A stretch of 64,000 bases of DNA, from NCBI GenBank assembly GCA_937915375.1, contig CALDMO010000018.1, forward strand, positions 1-64,000, written 5' to 3'. Shown here piece after piece: positions 1 to 8,880 of this stretch. Each line of letters starts with the position of its first letter. Position 1 is the first letter of the stretch. Under the pieces are notes generated by a model that worked only from the letters and a program-made list of their open reading frames with translations, was not told where the DNA came from and ran no database searches. The translations under genes were made by a program, and so were the position numbers. The stretch comes from an uncultured Marvinbryantia sp. Lineage in GTDB: Bacteria > Bacillota > Clostridia > Lachnospirales > Lachnospiraceae.

Positions 1-63
1 CGCACAGGACTTAAAATCCTGCGGGACTAATCTCCCGTACCGGTTCGATTCCGGTCTGCGGCA
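1..63 (+). tRNA. tRNA-Leu (anticodon UAA), 5' end outside the window
   Basis: The 3' part of a class II tRNA. The anticodon arm pairs CAGGA with TCCTG around the loop CTTAAAA, which puts UAA in the anticodon position (leucine, codon UUA). It is followed by a long variable arm, typical of Leu/Ser/Tyr tRNAs, then a T-arm with the TTCGATT loop and the acceptor 3' strand ending with discriminator A at 63. CCA is not encoded. The acceptor 5' strand and most of the D-arm lie before base 1. Confidence 0.93.
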
Positions 64-73
64 TTGAATAAAG

Positions 74-114
74 ATAGGAGAAGCGTTGAATTTACAGCGT
101 TTCTCCTATTTTTT
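74..114 (+). terminator. Rho-independent terminator of the tRNA transcript
   Basis: A 12-bp stem (74-85 with 98-109, one G-U pair) around a short loop, followed directly by a run of T. It begins about 10 bases after the tRNA discriminator base, as expected for a tRNA operon terminator. Confidence 0.85.
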
Positions 115-130
115 GTAGGAGAGGTAAATT

Positions 131-1019
131 ATGCCTATAGTAATAGATTATCAGTTGAGAGCAAATAACTCACGGCGCATCAGTGTTTCCTATCACATAT
201 TTTCATGATGAACTTGCTGCACTGCCAAACTGGGAGGGACATTTACATTGACATCCTGAATTTGAGATTGCTATAGCAGTGAATGGTATCTTGGACTTTC
301 AAGTGGGACAAAAACACGTTACATTGGAAGCCTGAGACAGCATATTTATTAACCGTAATATATTGCATGGAATTCGACAGATATCCGGCGAGGGACCAGA
401 TCCGATGCCCAATATTGTTTTTTTTGATACTATATTTGCACCGGGAACCAGTGTAATCTACCAGAAATATATTCGCCCTATCACTGGTTCCGGGGTATTA
501 CCTTTTATCGTGTTTAGGCACGGAAATAGTTGGCATGACGAGGTAAACTGTCTGGTGAAGGATATTTATTGTCAATTGCAAGAGAGTAATGTTTGTTATG
601 AAATGGTTGTCCAACGAGAACTTAACAGTATTTTTGAATACTTGTTTCGATATTTTGATGATTTGCCTAAATCCGAGATTACGCGCATACAAATCAATAC
701 TCAGATACGCATCCAACAGATGCTGACCTATATTTATACACACTATGCTGAATCTATTACTCTTGCTGATATTGCGCGTGCCGCTGATATCAGTCGTAGT
801 GAAGCGGGACGTTGTTTCAAGGCATATCTGGGATGTTTGCCAGTAGACGCATTAATAAAATATCGGCTTCAAACCGCATATCGATTGATTAGCGATACAA
901 CGCTGATTCTTCAGGAAATCAGTCATGCTTGCGGGTTCAATTCTGTAAATTATTTTAGTCGTCAATTTCAACAGACTTATGGATATGCACCTAGTCAGAA
1001 TCGTACTTTGGGAAAATAG
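131..1019 (+). pseudogene. Decayed AraC-family transcriptional regulator
   Basis: An AraC/XylS-type regulator can be followed across the whole span only by changing frame once and reading through two stops. From ATG 131 the reading is MPIVIDYQLRANN up to about 205, where a one-base shift moves it to the frame of the rest. The cupin-like sensor part then has TGA in the usual HLHWHPE motif (Trp to stop, near 249) and TGA in the LEAGDSIFIN motif (Gly to stop, near 333). The C-terminal double helix-turn-helix is intact, with LADIARAADISRSEAGRCF and a second helix pair ending NYFSRQFQQTYGYAPSQ. A TTG at 363 could start a 218-residue DNA-binding remnant, but no good ribosome site precedes it. Its position just after a tRNA gene fits an acquired, now decaying regulator. 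Confidence 0.85.
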
Positions 1020-1044
1020 TGCTGTTTTTAGATATTATTGTATC

Positions 1045-1073
1045 TTTTTGTACTGTGTTTTAGATGATACAAT
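1045..1073 (+). promoter_or_regulatory. Possible sigma-A promoter for the DUF1349 gene
   Basis: TTTTTG (1045-1050), a 17-bp spacer, then TACAAT (1068-1073). The -35 box is poor and the -10 box good. It lies about 50 bases before the start codon at 1122. Confidence 0.35.
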
Positions 1074-1121
1074 ACATTCCAATAATGAAAAAACTTGAGT
1101 TTTTACAGTGAGGAGATTAAG

Positions 1122-1709
1122 ATGGAATTTAAATGGCTGAATGAAGGAGTAATTGTAAAAAGAGATAATAGAATTGAAATTACAGCACCTGCACAGACAG
1201 ATTTTTTCTGTGGAAGTATTGATAAATGTGGAGAAGGGATTCTTCCGGAATCACTTTGTAATGCTCCCTTTTATTATACAGAAGTAGAGGGGGATTTTAT
1301 ACTTAAGGTTAAAGTATCGCATGACTTTAAGGATACCTATGATTCTGCGTCCGTTATGGTCATGAAAGATATGAGTTGCTGGGCAAAATGTTGTTTTGAA
1401 TTAACAGACTTTGGAACACATGCTGCTGTAAGTGTGGTAACAAAAGGGGATTCAGATGATGCCAATGGGTGTAATCTTGAGGGAAACACAGCCTGGCTGC
1501 AAGTTTGTAGAGTAGGTAATAATTTTGCGTTCCATTATTCTGTGGATGGGGAAAATTTTTATATGATGAGATATTTCCATCTTCCTGTTGATTCCGTTGT
1601 GAAAGTTGGGCTTTTAGCCCAAGCTCCGGTTGGAAATGGCGGAAGCAGGGTATATGAAGATTTAAGTATTCAAAAAGCAACCGTCAAAAATATTAGAGCT
1701 GGAAAATAA
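1122..1709 (+). CDS. DUF1349 domain protein (concanavalin-like fold)
   Basis: A 195-residue soluble protein made of a single DUF1349 domain, the concanavalin-like beta-sandwich related to the C-terminal part of some beta-xylosidases. The family pattern is visible: an N-terminal FKWLNEG, ITAPAQTDFFC, then SASVMVMKDMSCWAKCCFE and the closing VKVGLLAQAP. There is no signal peptide, so it should be cytoplasmic. Stand-alone DUF1349 proteins have no firmly established activity; carbohydrate binding or a degenerate glycosidase role are the usual guesses. Start chosen at ATG 1122 because GAGGAG sits 8 bases upstream; an upstream in-frame start at 1095 would add nine residues without a ribosome site. 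It is monocistronic, ending in a terminator. Confidence 0.8.
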   Translation: MEFKWLNEGVIVKRDNRIEITAPAQTDFFCGSIDKCGEGILPESLCNAPFYYTEVEGDFILKVKVSHDFKDTYDSASVMVMKDMSCWAKCCFELTDFGTHAAVSVVTKGDSDDANGCNLEGNTAWLQVCRVGNNFAFHYSVDGENFYMMRYFHLPVDSVVKVGLLAQAPVGNGGSRVYEDLSIQKATVKNIRAGK

Positions 1710-1726
1710 TTTTAATGCGACAGGTG

Positions 1727-1758
1727 AAAAACTCTCGATGATTCGAGGGTTTTTCTTT
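1727..1758 (+). terminator. Rho-independent terminator after the DUF1349 gene
   Basis: AAAAACTCTCGA pairs with TCGAGGGTTTTT around a four-base loop, followed by a T-rich tract. It lies immediately before the ilvE promoter. Confidence 0.85.
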
Positions 1759-1763
1759 TTTTC

Positions 1764-1792
1764 TTGACAATTCTCATAAAAAGAGTGATAAT
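1764..1792 (+). promoter_or_regulatory. Sigma-A promoter of ilvE
   Basis: Consensus TTGACA (1764-1769), a 17-bp spacer and GATAAT (1787-1792). The transcript would have a 5' leader of about 70 bases with no T-box or obvious leader peptide. Confidence 0.75.
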
Positions 1793-1868
1793 TTTCAATA
1801 AGATTTACGTGCGGCATGGTAACGTGTAAAAGCATACTTAAAGAGACGCACATTGAGGAGGATGAAAA

Positions 1869-2939
1869 ATGTTAGAGATCAAGATTACCAGAACGACCAA
1901 CCCGAAACCGATTCCGACAGAGGACAATCCGCTGGTATTCGGTACGATTTTCACCGATCATATGTATGTGATGGAGTACACAAAGGGAAAGGGCTGGCAC
2001 GATCCGCAGATCATGCCGTATCAGCCGCTTACATTAGAACCGTCCGCAATGGTGTTCCATTACGGTCAGGAGATGTTTGAAGGGCTGAAGGCATATAAAA
2101 CAGAAGACGGCAGAATTCTGTTGTTCCGTCCGGATAAAAATATTGAGCGCGCGAACAACTCCAACAGACGGCTGGAAATTCCGGAGATTCCGGAGGAGGA
2201 CTTCTTAAATGCGCTGAAAACTCTGGTAAAAGTAGACGAAGCCTGGATTCCGACAAAACCGGGCACATCGCTGTATATCCGCCCGTTTGTGATCGCGACC
2301 GATCCGTTTTTGGGCGTGCGTCCGTCTGATACTTATAAATTTATCATTATTCTGTCTCCGGTAGGCGCATATTATCCGGAAGGACTGGATCCGGTGAAGA
2401 TTTGGATCGAGGATGAATATGTCCGCGCAGTCAGGGGCGGAATCGGCGAGGCAAAGACCGGCGGCAATTATGTAGCGTCTCTTTCCGCGCAGATGAAAGC
2501 GCACAAGGAAGGATATTCTCAGGTATTGTGGCTGGATGGCGTAGAACGGAAGTATATTGAAGAAGTAGGAGCAATGAATATCTTCTTTAAGATCAACGGC
2601 ACAGTTGTCACTCCGCAGCTGAATGGCAGCATTCTGCCGGGTGTAACCAGAAATACCTGTATCTCGCTTTGCAAAGAATGGGGGCTTCCGGTGGAAGAGC
2701 GCAGGATTTCTGTGGACGAACTGGTTGCGGCGGCAAAGAACGGTACGCTTGAGGAAGTTTGGGGCAGCGGTACTGCGGCGGTAATTTCTCCGGTCGGACA
2801 TCTGCGCTATGAGAATGACGTATTTAAGATCAAAGACGGCGGTATTGGCGAGATCAGTCAGAAATTATATGATACGGTAACCGGTATCCAGCTTGGTAAA
2901 ATCAAAGATACTCACGGCTGGACAGTAGAAGTAAAATAA
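1869..2939 (+). CDS. ilvE: Branched-chain amino acid aminotransferase
   Basis: Transfers the amino group between glutamate and the 2-oxo acids of leucine, isoleucine and valine, the last step of their synthesis and the first of their breakdown. It is a 356-residue fold-type IV PLP enzyme, in the long IlvE (BCAT-II-like) subgroup by length. Recognisable blocks are FHYGQEMFEGLKAY near residue 65, a substrate loop YIRPFV, the PLP lysine at about 196 in EAKTGGNY, EEVGAMNIFF near 235 and LPGVTRN near 257. GAGGAGG precedes the ATG at good distance. The gene has its own strong promoter and terminator, so it is a single-gene unit. No ilvBCD or leu genes lie nearby. Confidence 0.95.
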   Translation: MLEIKITRTTNPKPIPTEDNPLVFGTIFTDHMYVMEYTKGKGWHDPQIMPYQPLTLEPSAMVFHYGQEMFEGLKAYKTEDGRILLFRPDKNIERANNSNRRLEIPEIPEEDFLNALKTLVKVDEAWIPTKPGTSLYIRPFVIATDPFLGVRPSDTYKFIIILSPVGAYYPEGLDPVKIWIEDEYVRAVRGGIGEAKTGGNYVASLSAQMKAHKEGYSQVLWLDGVERKYIEEVGAMNIFFKINGTVVTPQLNGSILPGVTRNTCISLCKEWGLPVEERRISVDELVAAAKNGTLEEVWGSGTAAVISPVGHLRYENDVFKIKDGGIGEISQKLYDTVTGIQLGKIKDTHGWTVEVK

Positions 2940-2961
2940 ACAGCAGAGAGATCTGCAGCGA

Positions 2962-3006
2962 AAGACAGACTGTGTGCGAGGGAATGCATACGGTCTGTCT
3001 TGTTTT
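2962..3006 (+). terminator. Rho-independent terminator after ilvE
   Basis: AAGACAGAC (2962-2970) pairs with GTCTGTCTT (2993-3001). A partly paired inner segment extends the stem, and TGTTTT follows. Confidence 0.75.
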
Positions 3007-3165
3007 ACAGAAAGAATTTGGGAATGTTTTTGTCGGACATACGATAGCTCTGGCACTTGTCTCGGCAGCGATATCGGTGTATACTGAGAGTCAGAAATTT
3101 GATTACAGCTTACGGCAGAATACCTGTCTGGCGCATGCGGAATAAAAAATAAGCGAGGTGCAGAT

Positions 3166-4221
3166 ATGTACAGAGAGCATACAAAAGTAATTACAATCGG
3201 TGATCGGATAATTGGCGGCGGAAATCCGATTTTGATTCAATCGATGACGAATACAAGAACAGAAGACGTACAGGCGACGGTTGAGCAGATTAAACGTCTG
3301 GAGGCAGCAGGATGCGAGATTATCCGTTGTACAGTACCGACGGAGGAAGCGGCAAAAGCAGTGAAAGAAATCAAGAAACAGATCACGATTCCGTTGGTGG
3401 CAGACATTCATTTTGATTACAGGATGGCAATCGCGGCGATTGAAAACGGCGCGGACAAGATCCGTATTAATCCGGGAAATATTGGCGGCGCGGACCGTGT
3501 AAAAGCGGTAGTAGACGCGGCAAGAGAACGTCAGGTGCCGATTCGCGTTGGGGTCAACAGCGGTTCTTTGGAAAAAGAAATTTTGGCAAAGTACGGCGGC
3601 GTGACGGCAGAGGGGATCGTAGAGAGCGCGCTTGATAAGGTACGTATGATCGAGGAGCAGAATTATGATAATCTGGTCATCAGCATCAAATCCTCAGATG
3701 TTTTGATGTGTGTGAAGGCGCATGAGCTGATTGCGCAAAAAACGAATTATCCGCTGCATGTTGGCATTACAGAGGCAGGAACGTTGTTATCTGGAAATAT
3801 TAAGTCAGCGATTGGCCTGGGACTGATTTTGTCTCAGGGTATCGGTGATACGATCCGCGTTTCTCTGACTGGCGATCCGACAGAGGAAATTAAGTCAGCG
3901 AAGCTGATTCTGCGCACGTTGGGACTTCGCAAAGGCGGTATAGAGGTGGTATCTTGCCCGACTTGCGGACGTACCAGCATCGATCTGATTGGGCTGGCAA
4001 ATCAGGTGGAAAATATGGTGGCAGATATTCCGCTTGATCTTAAGGTGGCTGTGATGGGATGCGTGGTAAACGGTCCTGGTGAGGCAAAAGAAGCAGATAT
4101 CGGAATTGCGGGCGGAAAAGGAGAGGGCTTGCTGATTAAAAAAGGCGAGGTTGTCAAAAAACTGCCGGAAGCGGAGCTTTTGGGAGCGTTGAGAGAAGAA
4201 TTATTACATTGGAACGAATAA
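3166..4221 (+). CDS. ispG: 4-hydroxy-3-methylbut-2-en-1-yl diphosphate synthase (IspG/GcpE)
   Basis: Converts methylerythritol cyclodiphosphate to HMBPP, the penultimate step of the MEP isoprenoid pathway, using a [4Fe-4S] cluster. At 351 residues it is the usual short bacterial form: a TIM barrel followed by the cluster domain. The start IGGGNPILIQSMTNT is diagnostic. The cluster ligands are visible as SCPTCGR (cysteines near 264 and 267) and MGCVVNGPGEA (cysteine near 299, glutamate near 306). It is preceded by GCGAGGTG and begins a co-oriented run with polC 48 bases downstream. The product feeds undecaprenyl phosphate, linking it loosely to the cell-wall genes later in the window. Confidence 0.96.
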   Translation: MYREHTKVITIGDRIIGGGNPILIQSMTNTRTEDVQATVEQIKRLEAAGCEIIRCTVPTEEAAKAVKEIKKQITIPLVADIHFDYRMAIAAIENGADKIRINPGNIGGADRVKAVVDAARERQVPIRVGVNSGSLEKEILAKYGGVTAEGIVESALDKVRMIEEQNYDNLVISIKSSDVLMCVKAHELIAQKTNYPLHVGITEAGTLLSGNIKSAIGLGLILSQGIGDTIRVSLTGDPTEEIKSAKLILRTLGLRKGGIEVVSCPTCGRTSIDLIGLANQVENMVADIPLDLKVAVMGCVVNGPGEAKEADIGIAGGKGEGLLIKKGEVVKKLPEAELLGALREELLHWNE

Positions 4222-4269
4222 GGGACGCTGTCTTTTGGAACAGCGGTTCCAGAGACAGGAGTTTGCTTT

Positions 4270-7200
4270 ATGGAAAGAAAATTTTCGGACGTATTTCCGA
4301 ATTTACAGGTGAGCAAAGAGGCAGAAAATCTTTTGGCGAAGGTAGCGGTTGCAAAGGTAGCCGTTACTTCCGCACGGGATTTTCTGCGTATTTTTATTGT
4401 CTGCGAAACCTGGATACAGAAACAGATTATCTATGAGATCGAAGAAGCGATACACCGTCAATGTTTTGACGGAGAAGAGATTACGATTAAGATCATTGAA
4501 AAGTTTCATCTTTCTGGGCAGTACACGGCGGAGAATTTTTTCCCGATGTATCGGGACAGTATTCTTTTGGAACTGAAAAATTACAGTATTTTTGAGTATA
4601 ATCTTCTGCGCCGCGGTAAGTGCGAATTTTTGCAGCCAGATCAGATGCTGCTGACGATTGAAAAGTCGGTGATCGCCAGAGATAAAGCCGGAGAGCTGAT
4701 TCGTATTCTGGAAAAGGTATTCCGGGAGCGGTGCGGACTGGAATTAACCGTACAGCTGCAGGAGATTCCGGCAAAGATGAGCGCGGCGCGCAAAAACAGT
4801 GATTTGCTGATCGAACAGGAAGTCGAGCAGATCAGTCAGCGTGTACGTGCGAATCTGGATCAGGAACATGGGGATGATTCTGAAAAGCAGCCGCAAAAGC
4901 AGGAGAAAAAGGCAGGAAAAGAGGAATGGATGGTTGCGCAGGAGAAAAAACCGGCGGTCAGCAATGCGCCAAAAGCGGCTGGAACCGCAGCGGAAAAGGG
5001 AGGCCGGGGAGGCCGCTCCGGCGAATACCGCAGACCGATGCGTCAGTCTGATAATCCGGATGTGCTGTTTGGTAAAGATTTTGAGGATGAAACAATCGAG
5101 ATTGTCACAATCCAGCAGGAAATGGGCGAGGTAGCGATCCGCGGTCAGGTGCGCGCGATGGAAGTGCGTGAGCTGCGCAATGAAAAGCGCTTGATCACTA
5201 TGGAAGTTACAGACTTTACGGATACGATTGCTGTGAAGATCTTTTTGCGTGCCGATCAGGCGGAGCAGGCTGATGAGCTGTCAAAAGTGTTGAAAAAAGG
5301 CGCTTTTGTAAAATTGAAGGGCGTTACTAATATTGATCGTTTTGACAGTCAGCTCGGTATCGGATCGGTGCGCGGCATTAAAAAATGCGCGGATTTTCGC
5401 GGAGGACGCGCAGACACCTATCCGCAAAAACGTGTAGAGCTGCACTGTCATACGAAAATGAGTGATATGGATGGGGTTTCCGAGGCAAAGGATCTGGTGA
5501 AGCAGGCGCATAAGTGGGGACATCCGGCAATCGCTATTACGGATCACGGCGCGGTGCAGTCTTTTCCGGACGCAAACCATGTCATTGAGGATATTGACCG
5601 GGCATACCGTGACGCTTATAAAGCAGAGCATCCGGAAGTGCCCAAAGAGGAATTAAATCAGATATCTGCGCCGTTTAAGGTACTTTACGGCGTGGAGGGA
5701 TATCTGGTGGATGATCTGCGTCAGATTGTTACCAATTCCCAAAATCAAGATTTAAATGGTCCGTGCGTGGTATTTGACTTAGAGACAACAGGATTTAGTC
5801 CGGTCAGCAACCGGATTATCGAAATTGGCGCGGTTAAGGTGGAAAAAGGTGTGATTACGGATCGTTTTTCTACGTTTGTGAATCCACAGGTGCCGATTCC
5901 ATTCCGGATTGAAGAACTGACTGGTATCAATGATAATATGGTTCTGGGAGCGCCGACGATTGAGGAGGTGCTGCCGCAGTTTTTGGAATTTATCGGAGAT
6001 GCGATTCTGGCGGCTCACAATGCATCATTTGATGTGAGTTTTATAGAAGAAAATATGCGCCGTCTGGGACTGGAAAAAGAATTTACCTATGTAGATACCG
6101 TCGGTCTGGCGCGCGTGCTGCTGCCGCAGCTGAATCGTTTTAAACTGGACACGGTGGCAAAAGCGCTGCATGTGCCTCTGCAGAACCATCATCGAGCGGT
6201 GGACGATGCGGAATGTACATCGGGAATTTATTTAAAACTATTGGAAATACTGGCGGAGCGCGAGATCACGGATATGAATGGAATTAATGCGTTGGCAAGC
6301 ACGTCTTTGGATCAGATCAAGAAGCTGCCGACATATCATGTGATTATTTTGGCGAAAAATGAGGTCGGGCGTATCAACCTGTACCGGTTGGTGTCTTATT
6401 CGCATATGCAGTATTACAACAGACGGCCGCGTATTCCAAAAAGTGCATTAAATAAATACCGCGAAGGTCTGATCGTCGGTTCGGCATGCGAGGCGGGAGA
6501 ACTGTTTAAAGCAGTTTTGGAAGGAAAATCGGAGCCGGAACTGGCGAGAATCGTGGATTTTTATGATTATCTGGAAATCCAGCCAATCGGCAACAATGAA
6601 TTTCTTCTGCGTGAGGATGACAATGGCGTGGAGACACACGAAGATCTGAGAAATTTAAATCGTAGGATCGTCAAGCTGGGCGAGCAGTTCCATAAACCGG
6701 TGGTAGCGACCTGTGATGTGCATTTTATGAATCCGGAGGACGAAGTGTACCGCCGTATTATCATGACCGGAAAAGGTTTTAAGGATGCGGACAGTCAGCC
6801 GCCGCTTTATTTGCGAACAACAGAGGAAATGCTGAAAGAATTTGCGTATCTGGGAGCGGAAAAAGCGGAGGAAGTGGTAATTACCAATACGAACCGCATT
6901 GCCGATATGTGTGAGAAGATTGCCCCGGTACGGCCGGATAAATGCCCGCCGGTGATTGAAGATTCCGACAAAACACTGCGTGAAATCTGTTATAACCGAG
7001 CGCATGAGATATACGGGGAGGAACTGCCGCCGATCGTAAAAGAACGTTTGGAGCGAGAATTGAATTCGATTATTTCCAATGGCTTTGCCGTAATGTATAT
7101 CATTGCGCAAAAATTGGTGTGGAAATCGAATGAGGATGGCTATCTGGTTGGTTCGCGTGGTTCGGTGGGTTCTTCGTTTGTAGCGACGATGGCGGGGATC

Positions 7201-8835
7201 ACGGAAGTAAATCCGTTAAGTCCGCATTATTACTGCGAGGATTGCCATTATTATGATTTCGATTCGGAAGAGGTGCGCGCCTACGCCGGAAGGGCAGGAT
7301 GCGATATGCCGGATAAGCTTTGTCCGGTCTGCGGAGCGCCTCTGAAAAAAGAAGGTTTCGATATTCCATTTGAGACGTTCCTTGGATTTAAAGGAAATAA
7401 AGAACCGGATATTGACTTGAATTTCTCCGGTGATTATCAGGGAAATGCGCATCGTTATACAGAGGTTATTTTTGGAGAAGGGCATACCTTCCGAGCCGGA
7501 ACGATCGGCACGCTGGCGGATAAGACGGCGTTTGGTTATGTAAAGAATTATTACGAAGAGCGCGGACAGCATAAGCGTTACTGTGAGATCAACCGTATCG
7601 TTGAGGGATGTGTCGGTGTTCGCCGAACAACCGGACAGCATCCGGGCGGTATTGTTGTACTGCCGCACGGGGAGGAGATTTATTCATTTACTCCGGTACA
7701 GCATCCGGCAAATGATATGGAGACGGATATTATCACAACACATTTTGACTATCACTCTATCGACCATAACCTCTTAAAGCTGGATATTCTCGGACACGAT
7801 GATCCCACCATGATCCGTATGCTGGAGGATCTGACGGGGCTTGACGCGAAGAAGATTCCGCTGGATGATCAGGCGGTTATGTCTTTATTCGCAAGTACGG
7901 AGGCGTTGGGAGTGGAACCGGAGGACATTATGGGAACGCCGCTCGGTTCGCTTGGTATCCCGGAGTTTGGTACCGAGTTCGTTATTCAGATGCTTCAGGA
8001 CACAAAACCGCAAAGCTTTTCGGATCTGGTACGTATTTCTGGTTTGTCGCATGGAACGGACGTATGGCTTGGCAACGCGCAGACCTTGATCCAGGAGGGC
8101 AAGGCAACGATTTCTACCGCAATCTGTACGCGTGACGATATCATGACGTACCTGATCATCATGGGACTGGACAGTGAACAGTCGTTTACCATTATGGAAA
8201 GCGTGCGAAAGGGAAAAGGTCTGAAGCCGGAGTGGATTGAGGAAATGAAAAAACATGATGTGCCTGACTGGTATATCTGGTCCTGCCAGAAGATTAAATA
8301 TATGTTCCCAAAGGCGCACGCGGCGGCATACGTTATGATGGCATACCGTATTGCCTACTGTAAGGTTTATTATCCGCTCGCTTATTACGCGGCATATTTT
8401 AGTATCCGAGCTTCGGCATTTAATTATGAACTGATGTGCCAGGGACATGAACGGCTGCGCATTTATATGAATGAATACAAGAAAAACTACGATTCCTTAA
8501 CAAAAAAAGAGCAGGATACCTACAAGGATATGAAAAGCGTGCAGGAGATGTACGCGCGCGGCTTTGAATTTATGCCGATTGATTTAAATATAGCGAGCGC
8601 CTCACGCTTTCAGATCATTGACGGAAAGCTGATGCCGAGTCTTTCTACAATCGACGGTCTGGGTGAGAAAGCGGCGGAGGCCGTGGTGGAGGCAGTTAAG
8701 GACGGACCGTTTCTGTCACGACAGGATTTCTGGCAGCGGACAAAGGTCAGCAAGACGGTTATCGATTCGATGGCGGATATGGGGATACTCGGTGATCTGC
8801 CGGAAACAAATCAGCTGTCGCTGTTTGATTTTTAA
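4270..8835 (+). CDS. polC: DNA polymerase III, PolC-type alpha subunit
   Basis: The main replicative DNA polymerase of low-GC Gram-positives, 1521 residues with built-in proofreading. Domains in order: an N-terminal region with a charged low-complexity linker (about 195-260), an OB-fold near 280-360, the PHP domain beginning VELHCHTKMSDMDG near 390 and split by the exonuclease, the DEDD 3'-5' exonuclease (FDLETTGF near 500, AAHNASFD near 580, HHRAVDDAE near 640), resumption of PHP, and the polymerase palm and fingers. There GSRGSVGSSF lies near 962, a zinc motif CEDC...CPVC near 990-1025, and the catalytic PDIDLNF near 1046. The C-terminus NQLSLFDF is a typical beta-clamp binding peptide. It follows ispG, as in many Lachnospiraceae. 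Confidence 0.98.
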   Translation: MERKFSDVFPNLQVSKEAENLLAKVAVAKVAVTSARDFLRIFIVCETWIQKQIIYEIEEAIHRQCFDGEEITIKIIEKFHLSGQYTAENFFPMYRDSILLELKNYSIFEYNLLRRGKCEFLQPDQMLLTIEKSVIARDKAGELIRILEKVFRERCGLELTVQLQEIPAKMSAARKNSDLLIEQEVEQISQRVRANLDQEHGDDSEKQPQKQEKKAGKEEWMVAQEKKPAVSNAPKAAGTAAEKGGRGGRSGEYRRPMRQSDNPDVLFGKDFEDETIEIVTIQQEMGEVAIRGQVRAMEVRELRNEKRLITMEVTDFTDTIAVKIFLRADQAEQADELSKVLKKGAFVKLKGVTNIDRFDSQLGIGSVRGIKKCADFRGGRADTYPQKRVELHCHTKMSDMDGVSEAKDLVKQAHKWGHPAIAITDHGAVQSFPDANHVIEDIDRAYRDAYKAEHPEVPKEELNQISAPFKVLYGVEGYLVDDLRQIVTNSQNQDLNGPCVVFDLETTGFSPVSNRIIEIGAVKVEKGVITDRFSTFVNPQVPIPFRIEELTGINDNMVLGAPTIEEVLPQFLEFIGDAILAAHNASFDVSFIEENMRRLGLEKEFTYVDTVGLARVLLPQLNRFKLDTVAKALHVPLQNHHRAVDDAECTSGIYLKLLEILAEREITDMNGINALASTSLDQIKKLPTYHVIILAKNEVGRINLYRLVSYSHMQYYNRRPRIPKSALNKYREGLIVGSACEAGELFKAVLEGKSEPELARIVDFYDYLEIQPIGNNEFLLREDDNGVETHEDLRNLNRRIVKLGEQFHKPVVATCDVHFMNPEDEVYRRIIMTGKGFKDADSQPPLYLRTTEEMLKEFAYLGAEKAEEVVITNTNRIADMCEKIAPVRPDKCPPVIEDSDKTLREICYNRAHEIYGEELPPIVKERLERELNSIISNGFAVMYIIAQKLVWKSNEDGYLVGSRGSVGSSFVATMAGITEVNPLSPHYYCEDCHYYDFDSEEVRAYAGRAGCDMPDKLCPVCGAPLKKEGFDIPFETFLGFKGNKEPDIDLNFSGDYQGNAHRYTEVIFGEGHTFRAGTIGTLADKTAFGYVKNYYEERGQHKRYCEINRIVEGCVGVRRTTGQHPGGIVVLPHGEEIYSFTPVQHPANDMETDIITTHFDYHSIDHNLLKLDILGHDDPTMIRMLEDLTGLDAKKIPLDDQAVMSLFASTEALGVEPEDIMGTPLGSLGIPEFGTEFVIQMLQDTKPQSFSDLVRISGLSHGTDVWLGNAQTLIQEGKATISTAICTRDDIMTYLIIMGLDSEQSFTIMESVRKGKGLKPEWIEEMKKHDVPDWYIWSCQKIKYMFPKAHAAAYVMMAYRIAYCKVYYPLAYYAAYFSIRASAFNYELMCQGHERLRIYMNEYKKNYDSLTKKEQDTYKDMKSVQEMYARGFEFMPIDLNIASASRFQIIDGKLMPSLSTIDGLGEKAAEAVVEAVKDGPFLSRQDFWQRTKVSKTVIDSMADMGILGDLPETNQLSLFDF

Positions 8836-8880
8836 AGATTGTGTGGTATACTTGAGAGAAAAAAGAGAGGGGTGGCAATT

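Noticed and set aside
131..1019. TGA codons in the AraC remnant as evidence for stop recoding (for example TGA read as Trp or selenocysteine)
   Set aside because: The two TGA codons replace different residues (Trp and Gly), a frameshift is also present, and TGA works as a normal stop for many genes in the window. Decay is simpler.
8839..8880. Upstream extension of the AlaA-like gene to 8839
   Set aside because: The family begins at MREF (8881), which has its own GAGAGG site; the extra codons contain that site.
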